From Pseudomonadota bacterium (GTDB taxonomy: Bacteria > Pseudomonadota > Alphaproteobacteria > Rhodospirillales > Magnetospirillaceae): a stretch of DNA of 64,000 bases. The stretch lies in the NCBI GenBank assembly GCA_021781575.1, contig JAJXWP010000011.1:1-64000 (forward strand), in the 5' to 3' direction. Positions 26,290 through 35,919 of the stretch are shown here, piece by piece. Each line of letters starts with the position of its first letter. Within the stretch, counting starts at the first letter, position 1. The notes under the pieces are model-generated. The model searched no databases, was not told where the DNA came from, and saw only the letters and a list, made by a program, of their open reading frames with translations. The position numbers and the translations under genes were made by a program.

Positions 26290-26921
26290 GCTTCAGTGAA
26301 TTGCAGCGCGACGCCATCACTGAAGTGCTGAACATAGCAATCGGCCGAGCGGCCGCCGCCCTCAACCAGATGGTGGACGACGAGGAGGTCCGCCTGTCCG
26401 TCCCTTGCCTCGACTTCCTCAGCCGAAGCGAGGCCACCCTTCGGCTGCGCCGGGAAACCGGCGGCGCACCGACCGTTGCGGTCAAGCAACGGTTTGCCGG
26501 GCCGGAGGCCGGCGACATCCTGCTGATCTTCCCGGAGAGCCGCAGCCTCGAACTGGTCCACCTGATGCTGCGCAACACTACGCCGCTCGAAACCATGACC
26601 GAGATGGAACGCGAGGCTCTGGTCGAGGTGGGCAACGTGCTGCTGAACGCCTGTCTCGGCAGCATCGCCAACTTGTTTCGCCGGCCGATCGACAGTTCGT
26701 TGCCGGTCTATGTCGAGGCCGGCGGCGATGCCATCCTCCATCTTGGGGAAGATGCGGGCAGGACAGCCCGATCCGAAGACACGGTCATGTTCGTTCATGT
26801 GGAATTCGCCTTGGCCCAGCGCGACCTGCGCGGCTACCTGGCCTGCGTGATGGATATCGCCTCGGCCCAGGCGTTCGGGCAACATATAGAGGATTATGTG
26901 CGCCAGGCGATCGGCAACTGA
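26283..26921 (+). CDS. CheC-type phosphatase of a receiver protein
   Basis: 212 aa. CheC/FliY/CheX-fold protein, which removes phosphate from CheY-like receivers. Both E-x-x-N active-site pairs are intact: E14/N17 (TEVLNIAIGRAA) and E115/N118 (VEVGNVLLNAC). The start is GTG 26283, inside the end of the upstream receiver gene. There are no che or methyl-accepting genes around it, so the target is most likely the neighbouring receiver. The gene for a c-di-GMP enzyme follows 43 nt later. Confidence 0.88.
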   Translation: MLGFSELQRDAITEVLNIAIGRAAAALNQMVDDEEVRLSVPCLDFLSRSEATLRLRRETGGAPTVAVKQRFAGPEAGDILLIFPESRSLELVHLMLRNTTPLETMTEMEREALVEVGNVLLNACLGSIANLFRRPIDSSLPVYVEAGGDAILHLGEDAGRTARSEDTVMFVHVEFALAQRDLRGYLACVMDIASAQAFGQHIEDYVRQAIGN

Positions 26922-26964
26922 TTGAATCTTCAGGTTACGTCAATGCGCTGAGGGGACGGAGAAA

Positions 26965-29136
26965 TTGATTCCAAGCGCGGAACAGACACAGCCCCTGATT
27001 TCGGCCGACGCCCTGCTCTCTTCCGTCTTCGACGCCAGCGAAATCGGCTTCGTGCTGCTCGACCCGCACCGCCAGGTGGTGCTGTGGAACGCCTGGATGG
27101 CGCAGGCCTCCGGCATTCCCGCCACGGCGGCGATTGGCCGGCAGCTGGACCAGCTGTTCACCTCGGCGATCCCTCTGCGATTGGCGCAGGCCATTGATGA
27201 CGCCATCGGATTGGGCATGTCGTCGGTCCTCTCGCCGTCGCTCAATAAGCGCCTGCTGCCCCTGCAAAAGGATGTCCCTGGCACCCACCGGCGCGAGGCG
27301 ATCAAGCAGGTGTTCATCGTCAAGCCGATCGTCCAAGGTGCCGGCCGGTACTGCCTGGTACAGATTTCGGACACCACCAACGCCGAACTGCGCGAACGCG
27401 TGCTGCGCCAGCAGGCCAGCGAACTCCTGCTGCAAAAGGAATTATTGATCACCCTGATCAACGCCATGCGGGATGTCGTCTGCTTCAAGGATGGTGAAAA
27501 CCGCTGGCTGGTGGCCAATCAGTTCTTCCTTGACCTGTTCGGTCTTGGCGGGATCGACTATGTCGGCCGGACAGCCGAGGAATTGGCCGAGCATTCCCAA
27601 TTCGATCCGTCGGCGGCATCGTTCAGCCAGGAGACCGACGAGCAGGCTTGGGCCGAAGGCCACCCCATCGTCTTCGAACAGGTCCTGCCCCTGTCTGATG
27701 GCAATGTGAAAGTCTTCGACGTATGCAAGACGCCGCTGTTCAATTCAGACGGCAGCCGAATGGGGCTGGTGGTGGTTGGCCGCGACATTACCGAACGCAG
27801 AACGGCGGCGGCCCGCATCCACCATCTGGCCCACCATGACAGCCTGACCGATCTGCCCAACCGGGTGCTGTTCCAGGAACGTCTGCGCGCCGCCTTGGCC
27901 CAGGCACGGCGGGCCCGTGGAATGCTGGCGCTGATTCTCCTGGATCTGGACAAGTTCAAGGAGACCAACGATACCCTTGGCCACCACGTCGGCGACCTGT
28001 TGCTGCGGGCGGTAGCTCGCCGCCTCCAGCATTGCGTGCGCGAAACCGATACGGTGGCCCGCCTGGGCGGCGACGAGTTCGCCGTGCTGTTGACCAATCT
28101 GAACTCCGTCGACGGCGCCAGCACCGTCGCCGAAGGGATCCTGCGCAGCCTGTCGGAACCCTATAGCCTCGATGACAACGAAGTGGTGGCCAGTGCCAGC
28201 CTGGGCATCACCGTGTTCCCCGACGACGGCGAGGCCTTCGAGACCTTGCTGAAAAACGCCGATCTGGCGCTCTACCGCTCGAAGAGCGACGGGAGGGCCC
28301 GCTACCACTTCTATGTCGCCGAAATGGACGAAGAGGTGCAGCAGCGCAAAGCCATCGAACACGACCTGCGCCACGCCCTGGGAACCGACCAGCTCAGCCT
28401 CCATTACCAGCCGCTGATCGACCTTCGCAGCGGCGAGATCACCGGCGCCGAGGCGCTGATCCGCTGGCATCATCCGGTCAAGGGGGCCATTCCGCCGGCG
28501 GCCTTCATTCCCATCGCCGAGCGCAGCGATCTGATCTTCCGCCTGGGCCGTTGGGTGCTGCACCGCGCCTGCATGCAAATCCAGGCCTGGAAGAAGGCGG
28601 GGCTGCCTCCCTTGCGGGTATCAATCAATCTGTCACCGGCCCAGTTCCGTCATCCGGACCTCCTGGACACCATCAAGACCGTGATCGCCCTGACCGGCGC
28701 CGATCCCCATCTATTGCAGGTGGAAATCACCGAGACCATCGCCATGTCCAACTTCGGCTATTCGGTCGAGGTCCTGCGGGCCTTGCACGAGCTGGGCCTG
28801 GCCATCGCCATCGACGATTTCGGCACGGGCTATTCGTCGCTCAACTACCTCAAGCACTTCCCCGTCGACACCTTGAAGATCGACCGCAGCTTCGTCTCCG
28901 ATCTCGGCCGCTATCCCGAGAACGCGGCAATCGTCAAGGCGATCATCAATCTCGGCCACGGCATTGGCGCCAAGGTGAACGTCGAGGGCGTCGAAACCTC
29001 GGAACAGCTCCGTTTCATGAACGATCACCAGTGCGACGAGTGCCAGGGGTTCTATTTCAGCCAGCCGCTGCCCCCCGAGGACTACGCCCGCCTGATCGAA
29101 CAGACAGCGCCATGGAAGCGGACTTCGTCTGATTAG
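26965..29136 (+). CDS. PAS-PAS-GGDEF-EAL c-di-GMP enzyme
   Basis: 723 aa, soluble, no transmembrane segment. PAS domains cover about 16-135 and 155-278, a GGDEF domain about 283-440, an EAL domain about 462-710. The cyclase motif GGDEF (368-372) and the inhibitory I-site RETD (359-362) are intact. The phosphodiesterase has EAL (496-498) and the DDFGTGYSSL loop. Both activities are therefore possible; which dominates cannot be read from sequence. Start TTG 26965 with ACGGAG 8 nt upstream. Third gene of receiver-CheC-GGDEF/EAL. Confidence 0.93.
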   Translation: MIPSAEQTQPLISADALLSSVFDASEIGFVLLDPHRQVVLWNAWMAQASGIPATAAIGRQLDQLFTSAIPLRLAQAIDDAIGLGMSSVLSPSLNKRLLPLQKDVPGTHRREAIKQVFIVKPIVQGAGRYCLVQISDTTNAELRERVLRQQASELLLQKELLITLINAMRDVVCFKDGENRWLVANQFFLDLFGLGGIDYVGRTAEELAEHSQFDPSAASFSQETDEQAWAEGHPIVFEQVLPLSDGNVKVFDVCKTPLFNSDGSRMGLVVVGRDITERRTAAARIHHLAHHDSLTDLPNRVLFQERLRAALAQARRARGMLALILLDLDKFKETNDTLGHHVGDLLLRAVARRLQHCVRETDTVARLGGDEFAVLLTNLNSVDGASTVAEGILRSLSEPYSLDDNEVVASASLGITVFPDDGEAFETLLKNADLALYRSKSDGRARYHFYVAEMDEEVQQRKAIEHDLRHALGTDQLSLHYQPLIDLRSGEITGAEALIRWHHPVKGAIPPAAFIPIAERSDLIFRLGRWVLHRACMQIQAWKKAGLPPLRVSINLSPAQFRHPDLLDTIKTVIALTGADPHLLQVEITETIAMSNFGYSVEVLRALHELGLAIAIDDFGTGYSSLNYLKHFPVDTLKIDRSFVSDLGRYPENAAIVKAIINLGHGIGAKVNVEGVETSEQLRFMNDHQCDECQGFYFSQPLPPEDYARLIEQTAPWKRTSSD

Positions 29137-29138
29137 AG

Positions 29139-29187
29139 TGCAATGATGCAATCGCGAGATTCACGGCGCCGTGATTGCGTCATTGCG
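29139..29187. terminator. Nested stem-loop between convergent genes
   Basis: CAATGATGCAATC (29141-29153) pairs with GATTGCGTCATTG (29173-29185), 12 of 13 positions. Inside the loop lies a perfect 14-bp palindrome, TCACGGCGCCGTGA (29161-29174), so two alternative hairpins are possible. No T-run follows on either strand, so termination is a guess from the position between convergent genes. Confidence 0.4.
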
Positions 29188-29224
29188 TAAGACATTGAGG
29201 CTGTGCGTAAGACATTGAGGCTGT
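29185..29224. repeat. Tandem direct repeat, two exact 20-bp copies
   Basis: GCGTAAGACATTGAGGCTGT occurs at 29185-29204 and again, identical, at 29205-29224. The second copy ends 4 nt before the stop codon of the leftward mechanosensitive channel gene. It overlaps the right arm of the stem-loop by one base. Confidence 0.95.
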
Positions 29225-29227
29225 CTC

Positions 29228-31513
29228 CTAGACCTTCGCCTCGTCGCCGATGGGGTACTCGACGGCATCACCGGTAAAGGGAGCCACCACCGCCTGCGGC
29301 GCCGCCGCCGGAGCGGCGCTCTTATGTTCCACCCGGACATGGACGGGTGGCGCACGGCCCTTCTTGTCCTCGCCGAAGAAAATCGTCCGGGTGGGGAAGG
29401 CCAGCTCGATGCCCAGTTCATCGAACCGGCGCTTGAGCCGCCGATTGAACTCCCGCCCGGCCGTCCACTGCTTGCCGGGCACCGTCTTCAGCCGGCCGCG
29501 GATGATCACCGAGGAATCGTCGAACCGATCGAGGCCGAACACCTCGATGTCGTCTATGGCGTTGGCCACGCCGCCCGGGTCGCGCCGCATCTCGTCGCCC
29601 AACTGCTTGATCACGCCCATCACCTCGTCCACGTCTTCTCGATAGGAGACGCCGATGTCGAAGACGTGGAAGGCGAAATCGCGGCTCATATTGGTCACCG
29701 TGGCAACGTTGCTGAAGGGCAACGTGTGCAACTGGCCGTTCACGTCCCTGAGGCGCATGGTGCGGATGGTCATGCCTTCGACGACGCCGGAATAATCGCC
29801 GATCTTGACCACATCGCCGACGGCAATGGTGTCTTCAAACAGGATAAAGGCGCCGGTGATGACATCCTGGACCAGCTTCTGCGAGCCGAAGCCGATGGCG
29901 ACCCCGACCACGCCGGCGCCGGCCAGCAACGGCGCGATGTTGACTCCCAGTTGGCTCAACACGATCAGGGTGACGAACACCACCAGGATGACCAGGACGG
30001 CGTTGCGCAGCAACGGCAGTAGGGTGCGGGCCCGTGCGCTGCGTTCGACGGCATTGCCGTCAGCATCGGTCTGCGACAAATAGCGCTCGATCGAGGAACT
30101 GACCAGTTCCCACAGGATGATCGCGCCGAGCAGAACCGCCAAGATCGACACGGTGCTCGATATGAGTTCGCGCCCAAGCTCCGAGCTCATCCAGGCCACC
30201 GTGTTGGCACCCCAGGCCTGGGCCAGCGCAAGGACGGTGAGCATGGCCACGAGACCGCGCACCACATTGTGCATGATCACCAGATACCGGTTGGCGCGGG
30301 CCTCCAAAGAGGGGAATTGGCTGCGCAATTCCTCGCCGATGGAAAATGCCCGAGCAACGAGCTTCGCCAGGAAGCCGGAGAGAATGCTGGCAACCCCCAG
30401 GATGGCGAGCGTGAGCACGGACGCCCGGATGATGAATTCAAACCCCCCTTTGACCTGCAGCGCCCAGATGACGAAGGAGGCGATGATGTAGAGCACGGCC
30501 AGAACATGCCAGACGTCGGCAAGCCGGTTGCGCAGCCCCTTGACCTTGCGCGGCAGGCCGTCCCCTTCCCCTCGGCTGCGGATCCATGCGCCGACCGCCT
30601 GGCGATTCTGCAGCACCAGGATGATCAGCATGGTCGCCACCACCAGACCGAGCAGCTTGATGGATGAGTGATAGCCTGACCGAGGCAGCCCCAGCAGCTT
30701 CAGCGCCTGGATGCCAAAATACCCGCCAATGCCGGTGTAGGTCAGGCGGCGCGCCCAGATGAACAGGTAAGTGGCGGTCTCGTCGTCGAGCGGCAGCACG
30801 CGGAGTCCCCGTGCCTTGGGCATGAACAAGGCCAGCGCCAGGACCAGTGTGCCGCGGACGAAAGCATAGCCGGTCATCAGCAGGACCGCAGCCAGCGAGG
30901 CATTGCCGGTGAGCTTCAGAACGGGCAGGGTCAGCAGGCCGGAAGCAGTGGCGGCGAACACCCCGACCGGCGCCAGATCGATCAGCCAGCGGCCCAGCGC
31001 CAAGGGGATGCGCGACCACCTGTCCTCCACCCTTTTTCCTTCCAGCAACCCGCGCGGCGATTTCAGGCCCAGGCGGAGCAGGCGCTCGGCTATGACGCCG
31101 CCACCGAGGATGACGATGAGCCTGGCAAATACCTTGATCCATTGCGAACGCAGGTTGGGATCGCTGGCCTGAGCGTTGACCCAGGACACCACCCGCCGCA
31201 GATCGGGGACAGCGATATCGGTGGCCAGAAGCTCGTCGCTGGCCTCTTGCATTTTCTGCGATATCAGCGGCAGCAGGCCCTGCTCGTCGGCATCATCCTC
31301 GCCCTCGTTGGCGCCGACCAGCAGCCGCAGTTGCGCGACCAGCTGCTCGCGCTTGGCGGGATCCTCGATGGTATTGATCAGACTTTGCACTTCCGCCTTG
31401 CTGGCCGCCGGCTTGTCGGCCGCAGCCGGGGAATCCGCGGCACGAGAGCTTCCGCCCAAGGCGAGAGACAGGGAGGAGCTCAACAGCAGGATGGCCAGGA
31501 GTCGGCGAAACAT
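29228..31513 (-). CDS. Large MscS-family mechanosensitive channel (YbiO-like)
   Basis: 761 aa. A cleavable signal peptide (about 1-25) and a periplasmic helical domain (about 30-150) precede about ten hydrophobic segments, then the MscS pore helix (about 520-560, GAGVVGVAIGFGSQKLVQD) and the cytoplasmic beta domain (GDVVKIGDYSGVVEGM). Such channels release solutes on hypo-osmotic shock. ATG 31513 is chosen for the signal peptide; upstream residues are not conserved-looking. Confidence 0.9.
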   Translation of the reverse strand: MFRRLLAILLLSSSLSLALGGSSRAADSPAAADKPAASKAEVQSLINTIEDPAKREQLVAQLRLLVGANEGEDDADEQGLLPLISQKMQEASDELLATDIAVPDLRRVVSWVNAQASDPNLRSQWIKVFARLIVILGGGVIAERLLRLGLKSPRGLLEGKRVEDRWSRIPLALGRWLIDLAPVGVFAATASGLLTLPVLKLTGNASLAAVLLMTGYAFVRGTLVLALALFMPKARGLRVLPLDDETATYLFIWARRLTYTGIGGYFGIQALKLLGLPRSGYHSSIKLLGLVVATMLIILVLQNRQAVGAWIRSRGEGDGLPRKVKGLRNRLADVWHVLAVLYIIASFVIWALQVKGGFEFIIRASVLTLAILGVASILSGFLAKLVARAFSIGEELRSQFPSLEARANRYLVIMHNVVRGLVAMLTVLALAQAWGANTVAWMSSELGRELISSTVSILAVLLGAIILWELVSSSIERYLSQTDADGNAVERSARARTLLPLLRNAVLVILVVFVTLIVLSQLGVNIAPLLAGAGVVGVAIGFGSQKLVQDVITGAFILFEDTIAVGDVVKIGDYSGVVEGMTIRTMRLRDVNGQLHTLPFSNVATVTNMSRDFAFHVFDIGVSYREDVDEVMGVIKQLGDEMRRDPGGVANAIDDIEVFGLDRFDDSSVIIRGRLKTVPGKQWTAGREFNRRLKRRFDELGIELAFPTRTIFFGEDKKGRAPPVHVRVEHKSAAPAAAPQAVVAPFTGDAVEYPIGDEAKV

Positions 31514-31608
31514 GGCAAACCGATAGGATAGTGGGCGGGCGCACCCGGGGAGTCCTCCCAGATAAGGTGCAGATTGCAGCCAACGCAAGGAACAAAGGTA
31601 AATATCGG

Positions 31609-32859
31609 TCACCATTTATCACCACCCCCGATGCGGCAAGTCACACGAAACCCTGAAACTGATCGAGGCGAAAGGACAGGCTCGGCTTGGCCGCCCTCCG
31701 GAGAAGCTGCCGGCGCTTCTTTAGTGTGAGGAGGCCCGCGCAACGTCATGCGGTGGGCGACGAAGATGGCCAACCCCAGATGGACGACGGCGGTGAAAAG
31801 GAACAGTCCGCCCTCCGCCGCCGCCATGGCCCAAGCGGCGACCAGAGGGCCGACCACCGCGCCGACACCGAAGGCCAGCAGCAGCCCGCCGCTGGTTTGG
31901 ACGAACTCGTCCGGCTCCGCATGGTCATTGGCATGGGCGGCAGAGAGGGCGTAAAGGGGAAAGGATGCTGCGCCGAAAGCGGCCGCCAGAGCCAACTGGG
32001 CCGCCCACGGCAAACCGTGCATCAGTCCCAACGGTAGACCGACCAGCAAGGCTCCGCCACATGCCGCCAACATGACCCAGCGGCGATCGCAGCGGTCGGC
32101 GACGCGGCCGACTGGCCATTGCGCCAAGGCGCCGCCGGCCACCGCGATGCTCATGAATGTCGCCACCCTGCCCGCTGTCGCCCCATGGGACTGTAAAACT
32201 GCCGGCACCAGCGACCAGAAGGCGCCATTGATCAGACCGACGGACAGGCAGCCCGCCGCCGCCGCCGGGGACGTTCGGTAAAGCCTGCCCAGATCCGGCC
32301 ACACCCGGCTCCGTCGGCGTGGCACCGGCGCCGCGCTGACGGTCAACGGCACCAGCGACAAACCGATGCACAGGGCAACCAGCAGAAATCCGGTGACGGT
32401 TGCCGGATCGGCCAGGTGCAGCATGGATTGACCGGCCATGGTGGCGCAGGCGGTGACCACCAGGTAGGTGGCCAGCATACGACCGCGCTCGGCATTGGCG
32501 CTGGTCTCGTTGATCCAACTTTCGATCACCATGGAAAGGCCGGCCAGGCAAACCCCGGTGACGGCACGCAAGCCGACCCAGGCCGGCCACGACAGCAATG
32601 CCGCGTGCCAGGGAAAGGTCTCCGCCGCCACCACCGCCAGGACGGTGAAGGCGCGGCTGTGCCCGACACGCCTGACGAGGAATGGCACGGCAAGGCAGCC
32701 GAGGACGAAGCCCAGGTAATAGCCGGCACCGAGCAGCCCCAACATCCGGTCGGTATAGCCTTCAAGGCGCGCCCGCACCGGCAGCAGCACCGATTGCAGG
32801 CCGGTACCGAGAACCAGCAATGCATTGCCGACCAGCAAGGGAAACAACGAATGGCGCAC
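31609..32859 (-). CDS. MFS transporter, YcaD-like
   Basis: 416 aa with about 12 hydrophobic segments, a major facilitator superfamily permease. Features include the loop 2-3 motif (LVRRVGHSRAF) and the conserved WINETSANAERGRMLATY block of the YcaD-like subgroup. The substrate is unknown. The hydrophilic C-terminal tail of about 45 residues is rich in Pro, Glu and Ser. The upstream gene ends 115 nt away. Confidence 0.87.
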   Translation of the reverse strand: MRHSLFPLLVGNALLVLGTGLQSVLLPVRARLEGYTDRMLGLLGAGYYLGFVLGCLAVPFLVRRVGHSRAFTVLAVVAAETFPWHAALLSWPAWVGLRAVTGVCLAGLSMVIESWINETSANAERGRMLATYLVVTACATMAGQSMLHLADPATVTGFLLVALCIGLSLVPLTVSAAPVPRRRSRVWPDLGRLYRTSPAAAAGCLSVGLINGAFWSLVPAVLQSHGATAGRVATFMSIAVAGGALAQWPVGRVADRCDRRWVMLAACGGALLVGLPLGLMHGLPWAAQLALAAAFGAASFPLYALSAAHANDHAEPDEFVQTSGGLLLAFGVGAVVGPLVAAWAMAAAEGGLFLFTAVVHLGLAIFVAHRMTLRGPPHTKEAPAASPEGGQAEPVLSPRSVSGFRVTCRIGGGDKW

Positions 32860-32974
32860 GGGGATCCAACCTCTTTGACCATCGAGGTATCCCCAATTAG
32901 GCAGGGCAAGTCATCGGGAAAGCGGGCTTGACGCCCCTTTGCGCGGGGCGGGTCGATGAAAGTTGTCGAACCGG

Positions 32975-33480
32975 TTACAAGGCGCCTTGAGGAAGGCCCA
33001 AGAGCGCGAACGCATCGGCAAAGAAGACGTTAACACTGGTTGTCGCAAGAAGAATATAGCTCTTCGTCTTGAAGAATTCGATGAACGGCATCACCTCGTT
33101 GCCCGTTTCGCATTGGATGAGGGTGGGCCGAAAGCGTTGCGTATCGAGGGCGCGCAATATCTCGAAGTCCCGGCCCTCGGTGTCGACGCTGAGGAAGTCG
33201 ATCGTCTTCGGCGCGTAGCTCTCCAGGAAAGAATTTATGTGCAAGTTGCGCACCACCAGTTCCTCGGTGATCCGCTTGCCTTCCCCGGCGAACAGCTCGA
33301 TATGCTGCCGATCGAGCGAGGAGAGCGCCTGGTGCCTGGCCACATAAAGGGTCGCCGTTTCATCGTGACTGGCGGACACGACACAATTGACGATCCTGTC
33401 GCCTGGTCGGTGCTTGGACAACATCTCGCAAAGAGAGGGAATGGGTTGTTTATCTTTAATTCCATCGCCTCTGAATTTCC
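32975..33480 (-). pseudogene. N-terminally truncated FkbM-type methyltransferase
   Basis: The frame encodes the C-terminal part of an FkbM family SAM-dependent methyltransferase: IDFLSVDTEGRDFEILRALD and the RPTLIQCETGN strand are typical. From ATG 33424 it gives 149 aa, against about 230-280 for the family; the SAM-binding glycine motif (VDIGANxG) is missing. The frame and the homology-like sequence (KQPIPSLCEMLSKHRP) continue upstream past the ATG without a start codon and end at the rmuC 3' end (33481), suggesting 5' deletion or rearrangement. The region is visibly more AT-rich than its neighbours, so it may have been acquired. Confidence 0.7.
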
Positions 33481-34851
33481 TTATTGATGGCGACCTCCCT
33501 CTCCGGCCATTGGCGAAGGGTCAAACGCCTCACCCTCCCCGTCGGGGCCGGTCAGTTCCAGCAACGCCCGTGACGCAGAGCTTGGCAATTCGGCGACGTT
33601 GCGCAGCTTACGGTCGATGGCGCGCTTGCGCACCGAGATGTCCTGAATGGTGTTCGAAGCCTCTACCAGCTTCTTCTGTACCTTGTCGAGCGCCTCGCCG
33701 TACTTGCCGAACTCGGTCTTCACCGCTCCAAGGATCTCCCACACCTCGCTGGAGCGCTTCTGAATGGCGAGAGTGCGGAAACCCATCTGAAGGCTGTTCA
33801 GCAAGGCCCCCAGGGTGGTCGGACCGCAGAGGTTGATCCGATGGTCGCGCTGCAGTTGGTCGGTGAGACCCGGCCGGCGCAGCACCTCGGCATAGAGGCC
33901 TTCGGTGGGCAGAAACAGGATGGCGAAATCGGTGGTGCGCGGGGGGTGAATGTATTTTGCGCAGACATCCTTGGCGAAGGATTTGACCCTCGCCTCAAGG
34001 GCCCGCGACGCCGCCTCGACGGCGTCGGTGTCGGCCCGCTCGGCCGCCTCCAGCAAGCGTTCGTAGTCTTCGCGGGGGAACTTGGCGTCGATCGGCAGCC
34101 ATACCTCGGCCTCGCCGTCACCCCTGCCGGGCAGGCGGATGACGTATTCGACGCGGTCGGCCGAGCCTTCGCGACACACCACGTTGGCCAGGTACTGGTC
34201 AGGGGTCAGCACTTGCTCCAACAGATTGCCCAGTTGCACTTCGCCCCAGATGCCGCGGGTCTTGACGTTGCTCAGCACCTTTTTGAGGTCGCCGACGCCG
34301 TTGGCCAAGGTCTGCATCTCGCCCAGCCCCTTGTGCACCAGTTCCAGCCGCTCCGACACCAGCTTGAACGACTCGCCCAGGCGCTTTTCCAGAGTCCCCT
34401 GCAGTTTTTCGTCAACGGTATGGCGCATCTGCTCGAGCTTCGCCGCGTTGTCCTCCTGCAGCGTGACCAGCCGCTGCTCGACTGTCAGGCGCAAGGCTTC
34501 CTGGCGCTGCTCGTTGGCCTTTGTCATCTCGGCGATCTGCCGGGAAAAGGCCTCGAGTCGCTGTTCCTGGGATTGGGTGAGCCGTGCCATCTGCCCGGCA
34601 AACCCATCGAGGGTGCCCTTCTGCAGGTCCGACAAGCCCTTAAGGCCGCCCGCCACCTCCTGGCGCAGGGCCTTCGCCGCCGTCGCCCCTTCTTCGCGGT
34701 TGGCCGCCAGTTCCTGGCGCAAGCGTCGCTCCTGCCGATCGAGCGTGTCGAGCAGATGCGCCTCGCCGCCGCTCCGGCGCAGGAACAATCCGATCACACC
34801 CAGCAGGACAAGGGCCGACAAGCCTAGATTGGCGTACAGAACCCAGGGCAT
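33481..34851 (-). CDS. rmuC: DNA recombination protein RmuC
   Basis: 456 aa. N-terminal membrane segment (about 5-24), long coiled coil (about 30-170, many Gln/Glu/Leu heptads), then the RmuC nuclease-like domain (about 180-420; GIWGEVQLGNLLEQVL, PIDAKFPREDY, FLPTEGLYAEVLR). RmuC limits DNA inversions and may cut DNA structures at the membrane. The last residues (DPSPMAGEGG) look like they were derived from a noncoding intergenic repeat that fixed the present end. Confidence 0.93.
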   Translation of the reverse strand: MPWVLYANLGLSALVLLGVIGLFLRRSGGEAHLLDTLDRQERRLRQELAANREEGATAAKALRQEVAGGLKGLSDLQKGTLDGFAGQMARLTQSQEQRLEAFSRQIAEMTKANEQRQEALRLTVEQRLVTLQEDNAAKLEQMRHTVDEKLQGTLEKRLGESFKLVSERLELVHKGLGEMQTLANGVGDLKKVLSNVKTRGIWGEVQLGNLLEQVLTPDQYLANVVCREGSADRVEYVIRLPGRGDGEAEVWLPIDAKFPREDYERLLEAAERADTDAVEAASRALEARVKSFAKDVCAKYIHPPRTTDFAILFLPTEGLYAEVLRRPGLTDQLQRDHRINLCGPTTLGALLNSLQMGFRTLAIQKRSSEVWEILGAVKTEFGKYGEALDKVQKKLVEASNTIQDISVRKRAIDRKLRNVAELPSSASRALLELTGPDGEGEAFDPSPMAGEGGRHQ

Positions 34852-35015
34852 GAAGCAGCCCCGTCTCAGCCCGCCGCCGGGCGGATGGATGCGGAGTCGT
34901 GGCCGGACAGGACCATCATGTTCTCCCTTTGATCTCGGTGAGAGATTTACCCTTCCCGGCGGGCGGGCGTCAACCTCGACATCGGCACCAGGGCAGCGAT
35001 ACCCTTCCTTCCACC

Positions 35016-35864
35016 ATGAACTACCGTCACGCCTATCACGCCGGAAATTTCGCCGATGTCGTCAAGCACGCGCTGCTGACGCTGGTGCTCGCCCATCTGA
35101 AGAAAAAAGAGACGCCGTTCTGCGTCGTTGACACCCATGCCGGCGTCGGCCGCTACGATCTGGCCGGCACCGAGGCGGGAAAGACCGGCGAATACCGCGA
35201 CGGAATCCAGCGCCTGCTGGAGTCCGGCCCGGGGCCGGCCCTGCTTGCCGATTATCTGGCCGCGGTCGCCGCGGTCAATGGCGGCGGTCCCCGCTTGCGC
35301 TTCTATCCGGGCTCGCCGCGCATCGCCCGCTTCCTGCTCCGCCCTCAGGACCGCCTGGCACTGGTGGAACTGCACCCGACAGACGCGGCGGCGCTGAAGC
35401 GGGAGTTCGCCGGGGACCGGCAGGTGGGGGTGCATGTGCAAGACGCCTACACGGCGCTGAAGGCCCTGCTGCCACCAAAGGAACGGCGGGGGCTGGTACT
35501 GATCGACCCGCCCTTCGAAGCCAAGGACGAGTTCCGCCGGATCGTCACAGGCCTGACCGAGGCTTGCAAGCGTTGGCCGACCGGCATCTTTGGCGTGTGG
35601 TACCCGATCAAGGCGCCGGATCCGGTGGACCGGTTTCTCGGCGAGATGGCCGGCCTCGGCCGCCCATGTCTGGCCGCGCACCTCTTCCGTTTTCCTGCCG
35701 ATGGCCCCGAGCGTCTCAACGGCTGCGGCCTGGCGATCATCAACCCGCCATGGAAGCTCGACGAAGCGCTGGCCGGACTGCTGCCGGTCCTGGCGGAACG
35801 GCTGGCCGCGACCGGAGGAACCGAGCTGCGATGGCTTGCCCGCCCCGATCATAGCGCGGAATGA
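35016..35864 (+). CDS. rlmJ: 23S rRNA (adenine2030-N6)-methyltransferase
   Basis: 282 aa. Methylates A2030 of 23S rRNA. The N-terminus MNYRHAYHAGNFADVVKHA is diagnostic of RlmJ, followed by VDTHAGVGRYDL (SAM motif region) and the catalytic LIDPPFE. ATG 35016 is chosen because this N-terminus is invariant in the family. Divergent from rmuC. Confidence 0.95.
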   Translation: MNYRHAYHAGNFADVVKHALLTLVLAHLKKKETPFCVVDTHAGVGRYDLAGTEAGKTGEYRDGIQRLLESGPGPALLADYLAAVAAVNGGGPRLRFYPGSPRIARFLLRPQDRLALVELHPTDAAALKREFAGDRQVGVHVQDAYTALKALLPPKERRGLVLIDPPFEAKDEFRRIVTGLTEACKRWPTGIFGVWYPIKAPDPVDRFLGEMAGLGRPCLAAHLFRFPADGPERLNGCGLAIINPPWKLDEALAGLLPVLAERLAATGGTELRWLARPDHSAE

Positions 35865-35919
35865 CCGGGCACCGAGAGATCTCTGCGCAATTTTCCCATA
35901 ATCCCAGGCTGAGGGGCTG

